64,000 nt of DNA, taken from the NCBI RefSeq assembly GCF_007556815.1, contig NZ_CP041743.1:1922001-1986000 (forward strand), read 5' to 3'. The DNA is from Paraburkholderia megapolitana. Lineage in GTDB: Bacteria > Pseudomonadota > Gammaproteobacteria > Burkholderiales > Burkholderiaceae. Made by a program: the position numbers and the translations under genes. Shown here in pieces: positions 16,765-25,605 of this stretch (the first letter of the stretch is position 1; every line of letters starts with the position of its first letter). The notes under the pieces were generated by a model that did no database searches, was not told where the DNA came from, and was given only the letters and a program-made list of their open reading frames with translations.

Positions 16765-17634
16765 GTGATCGATGCAATGACTTCCATAAAGCGAGAAATT
16801 GCCAGACTCGGTGCGGTTTTCGATCAGGACATCAACGCGCGTACAAGAGCACTCTATGCTCCCTGCGTCGCAGCCAGCACACATGACTTGCCGCTTTCGC
16901 CCGATGTCGCGTACGGGGATCATCCGCGTCAGAAGATGGACGTTTACGGTTGCCTTGGTGCGAGACACGCGCCCGTTTTGCTGTTCGTTCCCGGAGGCGG
17001 CTTTGTCTCCGGTGACAAGAAAATAGATGAAATATTTTATGGCAACATCGGTCGGTGGTTCGCACAACGCGGAGTGTTGACCTTCGTGATGAATTATCGG
17101 CTTGCACCTGGATTTCAGTGGCCTGCGGGTGGGCACGATGTTCGTGATGCAATCAACTGGATACACGCGCATGCGCAGGGCCTGGGTGGAGATCCCGAGA
17201 ACCTCACGCTGTTCGGGCAATCGGCGGGAGCAGCGCATGTTGCCAGCTATCTGTTTCATCCCGAGGTTCGCAAAGAAACGCTTCTGGCTACGCGCGCGGT
17301 TCTCGCCAGCGGAGTTTATGACCTGAGCGTACGGCCGATGCCCCCGGGCTTCGCGCTCTACTACGGCGAAGACGAGTCCTGTTATGACAGCCGAGGGGTG
17401 TTGCGGCACGTCGGAAACGCCGACGTACCGTTGCTCCTGAGCTATTCGGAATTCGATCCTCCATTTCTTGCGATTCCAACGCTTCGTCTTGCAGAGGCAA
17501 TTGCGAATCAACGAGGCAAGATGCCAAAGATCGTCTATCTAGAGGGCCATAATCACGTTTCCAATGTCCTGAGTTTTGGAAGCGATGACGACAGCTATGG
17601 AAACGAGATTCTCGCATTCATCAATGAACGATAG
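16765..17634 (+). CDS. Alpha/beta hydrolase (HSL-type esterase)
   Basis: A 289-residue esterase of the hormone-sensitive-lipase type. The oxyanion segment is VPGGGFVSG (Pro instead of the usual His of HGGG), the nucleophile elbow is GQSAG (LFGQSAGAAHVASYL), and the acid and His are expected near SEFDPP and GHNHVS. The start is taken as GTG 16765 with GGAG seven bases upstream; ATG 16777 is possible. It is the last gene of the catabolic cluster. Confidence 0.9.
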   Translation: MIDAMTSIKREIARLGAVFDQDINARTRALYAPCVAASTHDLPLSPDVAYGDHPRQKMDVYGCLGARHAPVLLFVPGGGFVSGDKKIDEIFYGNIGRWFAQRGVLTFVMNYRLAPGFQWPAGGHDVRDAINWIHAHAQGLGGDPENLTLFGQSAGAAHVASYLFHPEVRKETLLATRAVLASGVYDLSVRPMPPGFALYYGEDESCYDSRGVLRHVGNADVPLLLSYSEFDPPFLAIPTLRLAEAIANQRGKMPKIVYLEGHNHVSNVLSFGSDDDSYGNEILAFINER

Positions 17635-17874
17635 TGTTATAGGTGATCTTGATTTGGCTGGGGCGTCCAGATGGTCGATTCTGAGAATGACATGGCGCAA
17701 CATGACAATGACGTTAGACATTGCGTCGTGATAGTTTCACGGAGAAAAGCGAACGGGCTTCCTCATAAGTGAGGTTGCAAGAAGTGTTTTTCTCCGACCT
17801 GGATAACCCTACAGATTTTCGACACGGGCGTAGGAGCGCCTTAAGAGAATCGATCACTTTGCTTCGTACACCCC
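17635..17874. other. Intergenic region, nothing recognised
   Basis: 240 bases between the esterase gene and the KorA-like gene. No plasmid-type KorA operator (GTTTAGCTAAAC), no terminator with a T run and no credible small gene were found. Confidence 0.4.
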
Positions 17875-18489
17875 ATGGATAGCAATATTGGCAAGTCAAT
17901 GCCCTATCGGGATCTTCCTCGAGTCACGCCCAATGAGTTCGACGAACTGGTGCGAATCGCACGAGCATATGGAAAATCCTGGAACGTCATGTCAGATGAC
18001 GATGTCGCGATGGCGCGTGCTGTAATGATCGAGGGTGTGACGTACAAGCAGGCGTCATTCGCACAAGGTGCGACATCGGAAGGTGGAGCGCGACGAGCAG
18101 TCAAGACCTTGATGCACTTTGCAATACAGGACCCGACCGTTCAGCCGCCGGTGTGCCTGGGAGAAGGTGGGGCGGGGAAGACCGAACGGAGGAACGTTGG
18201 TGCTTGCAGATACTCCGACCTGCCGAAGCTGACATTCGAGGAATTCGAAGCGTTGGCTACCATCGGCCGGAGAAAGGCAAACGCAAGAAGAAGGATTTCA
18301 GATCGCAGCATTGCCATAGCGCGTGTCGTGTTGCTCGAAGCAGCGACCTACACGGAGGCCGGACTCGCTTACGACAGGCCGCCGTCTTCTGCCTATCACG
18401 CGGTATATGGCCTGCTGAAAAATCTGCATCGAATTCTCCGTGTCCCGGCGACGGGCGTTTGCGTGGAGACAACTGGACTGAGGGATTGA
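17875..18489 (+). CDS. Tandem KorA/TrfB-like DNA-binding protein
   Basis: A 204-residue protein built from two diverged copies of about 72 residues. Copy 1 (11-82) runs YRDLPRVTPNEFDELVRI ... VAMARAVMIEGVTYKQASFA; copy 2 (113-185) runs YSDLPKLTFEEFEALATI ... IAIARVVLLEAATYTEAGLA. The pattern L-T-x3-F, then I-x-x-A-R-x-V-L and an Ala-rich helix, resembles the TrfB/KorA helix-turn-helix repressors of IncP plasmids, which are single-domain dimers. A chromosomal or megaplasmid regulator binding DNA as a pseudo-dimer is a fair inference. The start could also be ATG 17899. Target unknown. Confidence 0.7.
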   Translation: MDSNIGKSMPYRDLPRVTPNEFDELVRIARAYGKSWNVMSDDDVAMARAVMIEGVTYKQASFAQGATSEGGARRAVKTLMHFAIQDPTVQPPVCLGEGGAGKTERRNVGACRYSDLPKLTFEEFEALATIGRRKANARRRISDRSIAIARVVLLEAATYTEAGLAYDRPPSSAYHAVYGLLKNLHRILRVPATGVCVETTGLRD

Positions 18490-18549
18490 TGCGAGTAGGG
18501 ATGTTCACGGGGTATCAGTTGCCATCCCAACTCGTCATCCATACGCCCG

Positions 18550-20121
18550 TCAGCTCCTGTGACCCGAAAAAAAGGTAGCGGCAGCGGACATGCACCCATC
18601 GAACACCAGCGGAGAGTGGTAAGCCCCGATCACCGCAATGGCGCCGCCACTCGCAGCGGTCGCCGCCTCTGCGGTCAGGAAAACCTGCCGGGCTGTGTTG
18701 AAACCGTCCGACGCAGGTGCGGAATCGACGTCAAGCTCCGTCACGAGCGAACCGAGCCCGGCCCATTGCTGTTTCATCACGTCGGCATTAGTGGCGAAGT
18801 ACACGACAGGATCCTGATGACCGCCGCACAACAGCACCGGCGAGGTCGGTGTCCAGCCACGCAGGTCGTTCTTCTTCAACGCGATGCGAAGCGGATTCTG
18901 CGGGGACGCTGCCGGCGCACCCGTCGTGAGCTTCGGTGCCACCCCGTCCGGATTGGCGAAAGCGTCGAGCAGATAGTCGAGCCGTGTGTCATTGCGGATC
19001 AGATTGTTCGCGCCAAAGCCGAGTGCGAATATCGCATCGGTCGCGCCGGTACCCGTAGGCGGTGACATGGCGTCAAGCGTGGGTTGGAGCGCGGCTGGCC
19101 CGGCGGGTGGCGTGCTGCTGAACAGCGCACTTGGCAGCTTGCCGCTCAAAGTAACCGTCGTGAAGTTGTACGGACCAGGTAACAGCGTTTCGATACCGCT
19201 CGCATAAGCGCTTTCGTAGACGTCCGAGGGTGACGAATAGATGTTGCCGTATGCCTTCTGGTAGCTGGTCAGGATCATCGGAAAGAACGCATTGGCACCG
19301 ATGTCCACTTCGCCTTCAAACACCTGGTCCGCCATCGCTGCTAACGCGTAAGGCCCCGACAGAAACGCCGAGGCGGTGACGGGTGTACCGGCCGCCTGCA
19401 TCGCGCGCGCGGTCGCCATCGCAACATAACCGCCCTGCGAGTAACCGGTTAGAAACAGCTTGCCGCTAGCCGTAGTGGGCGAGGCAAGCAACGGCAACGC
19501 GGCCTTTGCGGCACTCAACGCATCGATCATGTCCTTCGATTGCTGATTCGCGTTCAGGTACGGGTGATATGCGAGCGCCGAGCTGTCGTAGCCGGCGTAG
19601 TTAGGCGCCACGACGACGTAGCCCTGCGCGGCATACAGCGCGGCGAGAGGAAGCGCTTCGGGGTAAGCCTGATTGGTGGGATCGGTGATGGCGGCGAGGT
19701 TATAGCTTTTCGTGATGTTGGTGCCGTGTGCATATTCCACGACCGGGCGAGGACCTGTGCAGTTCGGCCCACTGCCGGTCGGCACCATCAGCACGCCCGA
19801 TGCCGTCGTGGCTTCGCCGGCGCCGCCCACGGTAGCGTACTGCACGTAGTGCACGTCGACACCACAGGCCAGCGTACCGCCGGCCATTTGCAGCAGGCTC
19901 AAACCGGACAGACTCGATTGCAGCACAGCGGTGAAAGCGGCCGCGCTCAGGGAAGCGGTACGCGGCGGCGGGCTATTCAGCAGCGAGCCTTCCGCAGCGG
20001 CCGACGAAGCGACAGGCGATGAAGTGGGCGACGTAGAGCTACCGACACTGCCTCCGCATGCCGATACGATCAGGGCAACCACGAGCGCAGCACTTGTCGC
20101 TTGAAAGATTTTTACGGACAT
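18550..20121 (-). CDS. Exported lipoprotein, secretory lipase-like alpha/beta hydrolase
   Basis: A 523-residue protein with a lipoprotein signal (hydrophobic stretch, then VSACGG; acylated Cys22) and a Ser/Gly-rich linker. The hydrolase domain has PVVEYAHGTNITK, VVVAPNYAGYDSS and the nucleophile elbow GYSQGG (LTGYSQGGYVAMATARAM), like secretory lipases; a late GAYHSPLVFDGC segment may hold the catalytic His. It lies downstream of the porin gene on the same strand, so the pair may take up and hydrolyse an ester substrate. Confidence 0.9.
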   Translation of the reverse strand: MSVKIFQATSAALVVALIVSACGGSVGSSTSPTSSPVASSAAAEGSLLNSPPPRTASLSAAAFTAVLQSSLSGLSLLQMAGGTLACGVDVHYVQYATVGGAGEATTASGVLMVPTGSGPNCTGPRPVVEYAHGTNITKSYNLAAITDPTNQAYPEALPLAALYAAQGYVVVAPNYAGYDSSALAYHPYLNANQQSKDMIDALSAAKAALPLLASPTTASGKLFLTGYSQGGYVAMATARAMQAAGTPVTASAFLSGPYALAAMADQVFEGEVDIGANAFFPMILTSYQKAYGNIYSSPSDVYESAYASGIETLLPGPYNFTTVTLSGKLPSALFSSTPPAGPAALQPTLDAMSPPTGTGATDAIFALGFGANNLIRNDTRLDYLLDAFANPDGVAPKLTTGAPAASPQNPLRIALKKNDLRGWTPTSPVLLCGGHQDPVVYFATNADVMKQQWAGLGSLVTELDVDSAPASDGFNTARQVFLTAEAATAASGGAIAVIGAYHSPLVFDGCMSAAATFFSGHRS

Positions 20122-20197
20122 ACGTTGTCTCCTGTTTTTATTGACCGGCGGATATCATCGATAGATACGCGTGTGCCCACATCGAAAGTTGGAGCGG

Positions 20198-21280
20198 TTA
20201 GAACAGATGGCGAATGCCAACGTCCGCACCGAGGGTCGATCCTCGCACGCCCATGAGCGCGCCGTTCGTGGACAACCCGGTGTTCATCGCTCCGTGGTTG
20301 TTGACGAAACCGAACTGGCCATAACAGGCGGTCGATTTGGAAAGACTGTAGGTCAGGCCGGTCGCCGCCATGATCGAATGATTGCTGGTGTCGTTGCCGT
20401 CGCTGGTGGCCCACACGCCTGCGTCGACATTCACGGTGGGCGTGACTTCATAACTGAACCCGCCGCCATATACGCGATTGTCGAAAGACCCAGCGATCTT
20501 GTAATTGACGAACAGGAGTCTCACCGTAAGGCTGTCGAAGCGATAGCTGGCGCCGATGGTGCGACCGGAGAACGCGACCGTGCTCGGCGTGGGTGTCGAC
20601 GCGGCCGTACCGCCAGGGTTCCCGCTGTACATCGCCGCATCGATCACGAGTTGACCGAGCTTGTAGCTCAGCCTCGCCGAGTACTGCCGGCCAGCCTGAA
20701 AGTCACCCGCGGTTCCTCCCAGGGCGAGCATTGCACTGCCTTGCAGACCCGCAATGGTTGGGCTTGAGTACGAAATGGCATTCGAATTGAAGATGCCGGT
20801 CACGAACACCCCACCGATATAGATGGGGACGCCGCTGCCGAAAAAGGACACGTTGCGCGGATCGCTGGCAATCAGCGACAACGCAAATGGCGAATATTGC
20901 AGGCCCGCTTTGACCGTACCCATGTCGCTCGTCAGGCCGACCCATGCCTGGCGTCCGAAGAAATTGCCGTTCGAATCGGCAACGCCGCCGTTAGCGAGGT
21001 TGATACCGCTCTCAAGGTTGAAGATTGCATGGAATCCACCTCCAAGATCTTCCGTTCCCTTCAGGCCAAAGACCGACGGACTCAAACCTCCAGTGATCAC
21101 CGACAGCTGGTGACCGGCATTCTGTCCGGTAGCTGGGTTAAGCGTTTTGCTGGTATATAAAATTCCGCTATCGACAATGCCGTAGAGCGTCACGCTGCCC
21201 TGCGCATGAGCGGCCGTTCCGACGCCGGCAAGCGACGTGCAAAGCACAACCGCGCCAGCAATGCGGCGATGTGAGTTCAT
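20198..21280 (-). CDS. Outer-membrane porin (Burkholderia general porin family)
   Basis: A 360-residue beta-barrel porin. The Sec signal peptide is MNSHRRIAGAVVLCTSLAGV followed by AHA, and the mature start QGSVTLYGIVDSGILY is the hallmark of betaproteobacterial OmpC-like porins; the chain ends in a strand with C-terminal Phe (RHLF) recognised by the BAM machinery. The ATG at 21280 is chosen because GGAGA lies about 8 bases upstream. A 60-bp element repeated before the MFS gene sits 78-137 bp upstream. Confidence 0.95.
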   Translation of the reverse strand: MNSHRRIAGAVVLCTSLAGVGTAAHAQGSVTLYGIVDSGILYTSKTLNPATGQNAGHQLSVITGGLSPSVFGLKGTEDLGGGFHAIFNLESGINLANGGVADSNGNFFGRQAWVGLTSDMGTVKAGLQYSPFALSLIASDPRNVSFFGSGVPIYIGGVFVTGIFNSNAISYSSPTIAGLQGSAMLALGGTAGDFQAGRQYSARLSYKLGQLVIDAAMYSGNPGGTAASTPTPSTVAFSGRTIGASYRFDSLTVRLLFVNYKIAGSFDNRVYGGGFSYEVTPTVNVDAGVWATSDGNDTSNHSIMAATGLTYSLSKSTACYGQFGFVNNHGAMNTGLSTNGALMGVRGSTLGADVGIRHLF

Positions 21281-21357
21281 CGTTGAAGTCTCCATTTCTA
21301 TTTGATTTTTTGACCAAAGAAATTCCTGTGCCGGAATTGTCTCGGGGCGAGTATCAG

Positions 21358-21417
21358 TCAGATCGGATACCTCGTCATTGGCACGATTCGCCAAACTTTT
21401 TTCAAAATGCGCCAATC
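21358..21417 (-). promoter_or_regulatory. 60-bp conserved element in the porin/SDR divergent promoter
   Basis: Aligns without gaps to 25116-25175. On the minus strand both copies show GATTGGC, then a run of A, TTTGGC, TGCCAATGAC and TCCG. The TTGGC/GCCAA half-sites are arranged as inverted and direct repeats, as expected for a bound regulator. The likely ligand is the AraC protein encoded at 22568. Confidence 0.65.
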
Positions 21418-21577
21418 AATACAAACCTCGGGAAACCCCTCGCTGACCCCGGAAATAAACACATGGAGAATTTGCCGTGCGCGAAATCAAGCCTTTCGTG
21501 CAGGGTAATTTTTCACATCGTCTTTACCACTCACCCGCACTGATCAGCACTGACCCGGACAGAGAGAAATCCAGACA

Positions 21578-22522
21578 ATGAGCATCGACTTCAAGGAACG
21601 CGTTGCAATCGTGACCGGCGCCGGCGGCGGACTCGGCAGGCAGCATGCATTGGCGCTGGCTGCGCGTGGTGCAAAGGTGGTCGTCAACGATCCGGCCGTT
21701 TCGCGCGACGGGTCCGGCCTCACTACAACCGCGGCTCAGCAGGTCGTCGACGAGATTCGGCACGCGGGCGGCGAGGCCATCGCCAATAAAGCGTCCGTTA
21801 CCGATTTCGACGCGATGCAAAAGATGGTCGCCGACACGATGAGTCGATGGGGCCGCGTCGATGTGCTCATCAACAATGCGGGCATCCTGCGCGACAGGAC
21901 GTTCGCGAAGATGGAGCTGGACGACTTTCGCCTCGTGATGGACGTGCATCTGATGGGCTCGGTCAATTGCACGAAAGCGGTGTGGGACATCATGCAGCAG
22001 CAACGCTATGGCCGTATCGTGATGACGACGTCATCGTCGGGTCTGTACGGCAATTTCGGGCAGTCCAACTACGCCGCCGCGAAAATGGCGCTGGTCGGCC
22101 TGATGCAGACGCTCTCGATCGAAGGAAAGAAGTACAACATCCATGTCAATGCGCTCGCACCGACGGCGGCGACCCGGATGACCGAAGGATTGATCCAGGA
22201 CAATCTCGCCGACATGCTGTCGCCCGAAGCCGTGGTCCCCGCGATGCTGGTACTCGCTCACGAAAGCGCGCCGACGCGCACCATTCTCTGTGCGGGAGCG
22301 GGGACGTTCGAGGCCGCGCATATCACGCTCACGGAGGGCTTGCACGTCGGGGTAGGTATCGACGTACCGGAGCGGCTCGCCGGTCTGCTCGATCGTGTCA
22401 CCGATCGCAATGGTTCGATCGTTCCCGAAGCGGGCAACGTGCAAGGGAACAACGAGACCGAGCAGGCCGTGGCCGCGTCGAACCGGCGGGCCTCGATCGG
22501 CCCGTCGCCGACGGTGTTATAG
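21578..22522 (+). CDS. SDR family oxidoreductase
   Basis: A 314-residue short-chain dehydrogenase of the type found in multifunctional 17-beta-HSD4/FabG-like 3-hydroxyacyl-CoA dehydrogenases. The cofactor motif is TGAGGGLG, followed by NNAG (VLINNAGILRDRTFAKM), Ser in TTSSSGLYG and the YAAAK catalytic pair. The long C-terminal extension (from about 240) matches that class. It is divergent from the porin gene, with the conserved 60-bp element between. Substrate unknown; a hydroxy-acyl or steroid-like alcohol is plausible. Confidence 0.92.
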   Translation: MSIDFKERVAIVTGAGGGLGRQHALALAARGAKVVVNDPAVSRDGSGLTTTAAQQVVDEIRHAGGEAIANKASVTDFDAMQKMVADTMSRWGRVDVLINNAGILRDRTFAKMELDDFRLVMDVHLMGSVNCTKAVWDIMQQQRYGRIVMTTSSSGLYGNFGQSNYAAAKMALVGLMQTLSIEGKKYNIHVNALAPTAATRMTEGLIQDNLADMLSPEAVVPAMLVLAHESAPTRTILCAGAGTFEAAHITLTEGLHVGVGIDVPERLAGLLDRVTDRNGSIVPEAGNVQGNNETEQAVAASNRRASIGPSPTVL

Positions 22523-22567
22523 ATCGTCCGGAACGCTGGAGGCCAGACGTGGCGTGTTGTTAGGGGA

Positions 22568-23623
22568 ATGGTGTATACAGGCGATATGCGCCCATCCAGC
22601 GAGTCACTCTGCCTGACATTGTCGTCCCGTTTTCTGCAAGCGTTCTTCAGCGAAACGGGCACGGATCTCCCGACGCAGCAACGGTTGATGGAACAGGTAG
22701 GCATCGCTGCCGATACCTTGACGTCCAGCACCGGACGCGTCACCGAGGACCAGTTCGCGACGCTATACCGGCTGATGGCGAGCGCAAGAAACGACGAGCT
22801 GCTCGGCCTCCTGTCCCGACCCATGCCGGGCGGCACGATGAAGTTTGGGGGGTACAGCATCATCGCGGCGCCGACCACGGGCATCGCACTGCATCGCTAT
22901 TCCCGTCTGCTCAAAATGCTCAGCGACGACTTCGAAGTCCTGATCTCGCGAAACGACGGGCTCGCATCGATCGCGTTACGCGAACCGGACGGGCCGCGAC
23001 GATGCCGGCCGATGGGTCTGGAGCTCACGCTAAAGGTATTTCACGGTGTCGGTTCCTGGTTGATCGGTCGAAACATTCCGTTGATGGCGGTCAACTTCTC
23101 GTTCCCCGCACCGACCTATCTGGACGATCTCTACAGCTTGTTTCCAGGGCCGCTGAACTTCGATTGCCCGATGACGACGATGACGTTCGATGCGTCGCTA
23201 CTGGACCTGCAATTCCATCGCACCGAACGCGACCTCAGAACGTTCCTTTCCCGTCAGCCACGCGACTGGCTATGCTCGCCCTCCGTCAGGCAACCGGTGG
23301 CGCATCAGGTGCGGACCTGCCTGCTCGAAGGCGGCGTGGGTTCGATGAAAGTCCCCGACATCGCCAAAACGCTGAACATGTCCCTGCGAACGCTTTGCCG
23401 TCGACTGGAACAGGAGGGCATGTCCGTCAAGGAGGTCAAGGACGCACTGCGGCGCGACCTTGCAATCCATCGGCTCACACAAACGGAGGACCCGATTTCG
23501 GAAATTGCCGAAGGACTCGGCTTCGGCGATATCCCGTCGTTCTATCGCGCGTTCCGTAGCTGGACAGGCGTGGCGCCGGGTGCGTACCGGCGCGACACGG
23601 GGATACGTCAGGTCGATTCGTAA
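22568..23623 (+). CDS. AraC family transcriptional regulator (ArgR/OruR-like)
   Basis: A 351-residue regulator with an N-terminal Arabinose_bd-like ligand domain and a C-terminal AraC double helix-turn-helix (MKVPDIAKTLNMSLRTLCRR, ISEIAEGLGFGDIPSFYRAF). ATG 22586 is an alternative start. Its 3' end overlaps the convergent MFS gene by 16 bases. Its place between SDR and MFS and the duplicated 60-bp element make it the likely activator of porin-lipase, SDR and MFS. Confidence 0.93.
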   Translation: MVYTGDMRPSSESLCLTLSSRFLQAFFSETGTDLPTQQRLMEQVGIAADTLTSSTGRVTEDQFATLYRLMASARNDELLGLLSRPMPGGTMKFGGYSIIAAPTTGIALHRYSRLLKMLSDDFEVLISRNDGLASIALREPDGPRRCRPMGLELTLKVFHGVGSWLIGRNIPLMAVNFSFPAPTYLDDLYSLFPGPLNFDCPMTTMTFDASLLDLQFHRTERDLRTFLSRQPRDWLCSPSVRQPVAHQVRTCLLEGGVGSMKVPDIAKTLNMSLRTLCRRLEQEGMSVKEVKDALRRDLAIHRLTQTEDPISEIAEGLGFGDIPSFYRAFRSWTGVAPGAYRRDTGIRQVDS

Positions 23624-24960
23624 GCCGCAGTGGTACGCGCTATGTGTGCGGGCCGAAGCGCGATCAGCAGCAGTCCGCCCGACAACAACAGCATCGCGAT
23701 GATCAAACCAAGGCTCGTATAAGGTGCGCCGGTCCTGCCGTTCACCCAGACGAGCGCAGGCGGAATCACGCTTGGGCCGAGATTCCCGAGACTGCTGATC
23801 AACGCGATACCCGCAGCGGCCGTTTTCTTTGGCACATATTCGCTTACGGCCGTAAAGAACACGGGCGTGAGCGTGACCATGCCAGTCGTCATCACGCAGA
23901 GCCCAAGCAGCGACACAGCGAAAGAACCGTGCGCGACGATCGTGATGCCCAGGCCCGCGGCGGAAAGGGCGGCTGCGCCTGTGAAGTGCCAGCGCCGTTC
24001 GCGGGTGCGATCGGAATGCCGACCGAACAGCGTCATGCCGACAATGCCGCATAGATACGGAATTGCCGAATAGATGCCCACCCAGAACAGATTGTCGATA
24101 CCCCAACCCTTGATGAGCGTGGGCGTCCAGAAGATCATCGAGTACACACAGCCGATGAACAGCAGATAGACGAGCGACAGTACGTAGACCTTGGGGTCGC
24201 ACAGCAACGCCTTGATCGACGTATGCGCGGCAGTGCTGACACCGGTTGTTTCGGAATCGAGCTGCTTGCGCAATATGTTCTTCTCACTGTCGGTCAACCA
24301 GGCCACTTGTTCCGGCCGGTCGCTGAGTGCAAAGAACGTCACGATGCCAAGCAGAACCGCCGGCAGGCCGCTGATCAGAAACAACCACTGCCAGCCGTGC
24401 AGACCTGCGATACCGTCGAGGCCTCGCAAGATCGCACCGCTCAGCGGTGTCATCGCGAGAAGCGAAAGGACCGGCGCGGCAAGAAAGATCGAAATGATCG
24501 AGCCGCGGCGCTGGGCGGGAAACCAGTACGTCAGGTACAGGATCACGCCCGGAAAGAAACCCGCTTCGAACGCACCGAGCAGGAAGCGCAACGCATAGAA
24601 CACGGGTTCGCTTCGCACGAACATCAGGCAGGTACTGACGGCGCCCCAGCCGAGCATGATGCGAAGCATCGTCTTGCGCGCACCGATTTTTTCCAGCATC
24701 AGATTGCTGGGCACTTCGAAAAGCAGATAGCCGACGAAGAAGATGCTTGCGCCGATGCTGTACGACAGGTCGCCAAACGGCAGCGTCTGTTTCATCTGCA
24801 GCTGCGCCATGCCGACGTTGACGCGATCGACGTACGCGTACACGTAGCAGAGGAAAAGCAGCGGAACGATACGCCAGGCAATCTTTGCAAATAGCGTGTC
24901 GGTTGCCGACGGAGTATCAGTGGTGGATTTTCCGCTGCTCACGGACTCCAGGTGGTTCAT
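23608..24960 (-). CDS. MFS transporter, anion:cation symporter (ACS) type
   Basis: A 450-residue, 12-helix permease. ACS features are FLCYVYAYVDRVNVGMAQLQM in helix 1, GYLLFEVPSNLMLEKIGARK after helix 2 and GAFEAGFFPGVILYLTYWFP in helix 4. These proteins import organic anions such as aromatic acids, tartrate or glucarate with protons. The 3' end overlaps the convergent AraC gene. A copy of the 60-bp element lies 156-215 bp upstream, so it is probably co-regulated with the porin. Confidence 0.94.
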   Translation of the reverse strand: MNHLESVSSGKSTTDTPSATDTLFAKIAWRIVPLLFLCYVYAYVDRVNVGMAQLQMKQTLPFGDLSYSIGASIFFVGYLLFEVPSNLMLEKIGARKTMLRIMLGWGAVSTCLMFVRSEPVFYALRFLLGAFEAGFFPGVILYLTYWFPAQRRGSIISIFLAAPVLSLLAMTPLSGAILRGLDGIAGLHGWQWLFLISGLPAVLLGIVTFFALSDRPEQVAWLTDSEKNILRKQLDSETTGVSTAAHTSIKALLCDPKVYVLSLVYLLFIGCVYSMIFWTPTLIKGWGIDNLFWVGIYSAIPYLCGIVGMTLFGRHSDRTRERRWHFTGAAALSAAGLGITIVAHGSFAVSLLGLCVMTTGMVTLTPVFFTAVSEYVPKKTAAAGIALISSLGNLGPSVIPPALVWVNGRTGAPYTSLGLIIAMLLLSGGLLLIALRPAHIARTTAAYEST

Positions 24961-25115
24961 TGTCTCTCTCCATCACGTGGATTTATGTAGTTATTTGAAT
25001 CTGGTCGTCCGTGCAGAAGTGTCTCCAGCCGAGGAGGCTGGGAGAATGCAATCTGCATGTTCCTGTGATCTTTGAATGGTCATATTTAACCACCCAAAAT
25101 TGGAGTAAGTGTCTT

Positions 25116-25175
25116 TCAAACCGGAGACCCGGTCATTGGCAAGGTCGGCCAAATTTTTCTTGAAATCGGCCAATC
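25116..25175 (-). promoter_or_regulatory. 60-bp conserved element upstream of the MFS gene
   Basis: Second copy of the element at 21358-21417. GTCATTGGCA, GCCAAA, TTTT, AAAT and GGCCAATC/GCGCCAATC blocks keep the same spacing. It abuts the broken end of the LysR remnant. Confidence 0.65.
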
Positions 25176-25191
25176 GTCGGCGGCGGCCGGC

Positions 25192-25599
25192 AAACATCGA
25201 TGCGTCCGCTTTCGGTTACCCAGTGGAAAGATGTATCGATGGGAGTTCGAACGACATGGGCAGCCGCTGAAGATCGAGGTATCGGGGCCGATCACGTTAG
25301 ACAACGTCGGTCTGATGGTCGACGCAGCAGTGAAAGGGATAGGGCTCGCGTATGTCTGGGCGGAGACGGCGCAAGACAAGATCGATAGCGGCCATCTTGT
25401 GTGCGTCTTGAAGGAATGGACACCGCCTATTTCCGGTCAGCACCTCTACTATCCGGGCAACCGTCTCGTACCGGCCGCGTTAAGGGCTTTTATCGATGTC
25501 TTGCGAGAAGTGGAAGGTCATCGCGCTTCGAGCAAACCCGCGCGACGAAATAACGCTCCACCCGCGAAAAAGCGCGCGAGGTCGCGGAGCGTCACTTAA
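25192..25599 (+). pseudogene. LysR regulator remnant (C-terminal effector-domain fragment)
   Basis: About 135 codons that match only the last part of a LysR effector domain: HRCVRFRLPSGKMYRWEFE, GLMVDAAVKGIGLAYVWA and a C-terminal YYPGNRLVPAALRAFIDVL. The helix-turn-helix and first half are missing; the frame continues a few codons to the left into non-LysR sequence. It could be translated from ATG 25231 (122 residues) but would not bind DNA. The basic tail (RARSRS) is typical of some intact LTTRs. It looks like a deletion remnant left by rearrangement. Confidence 0.8.
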
Positions 25600-25605
25600 G
25601 CGCGG

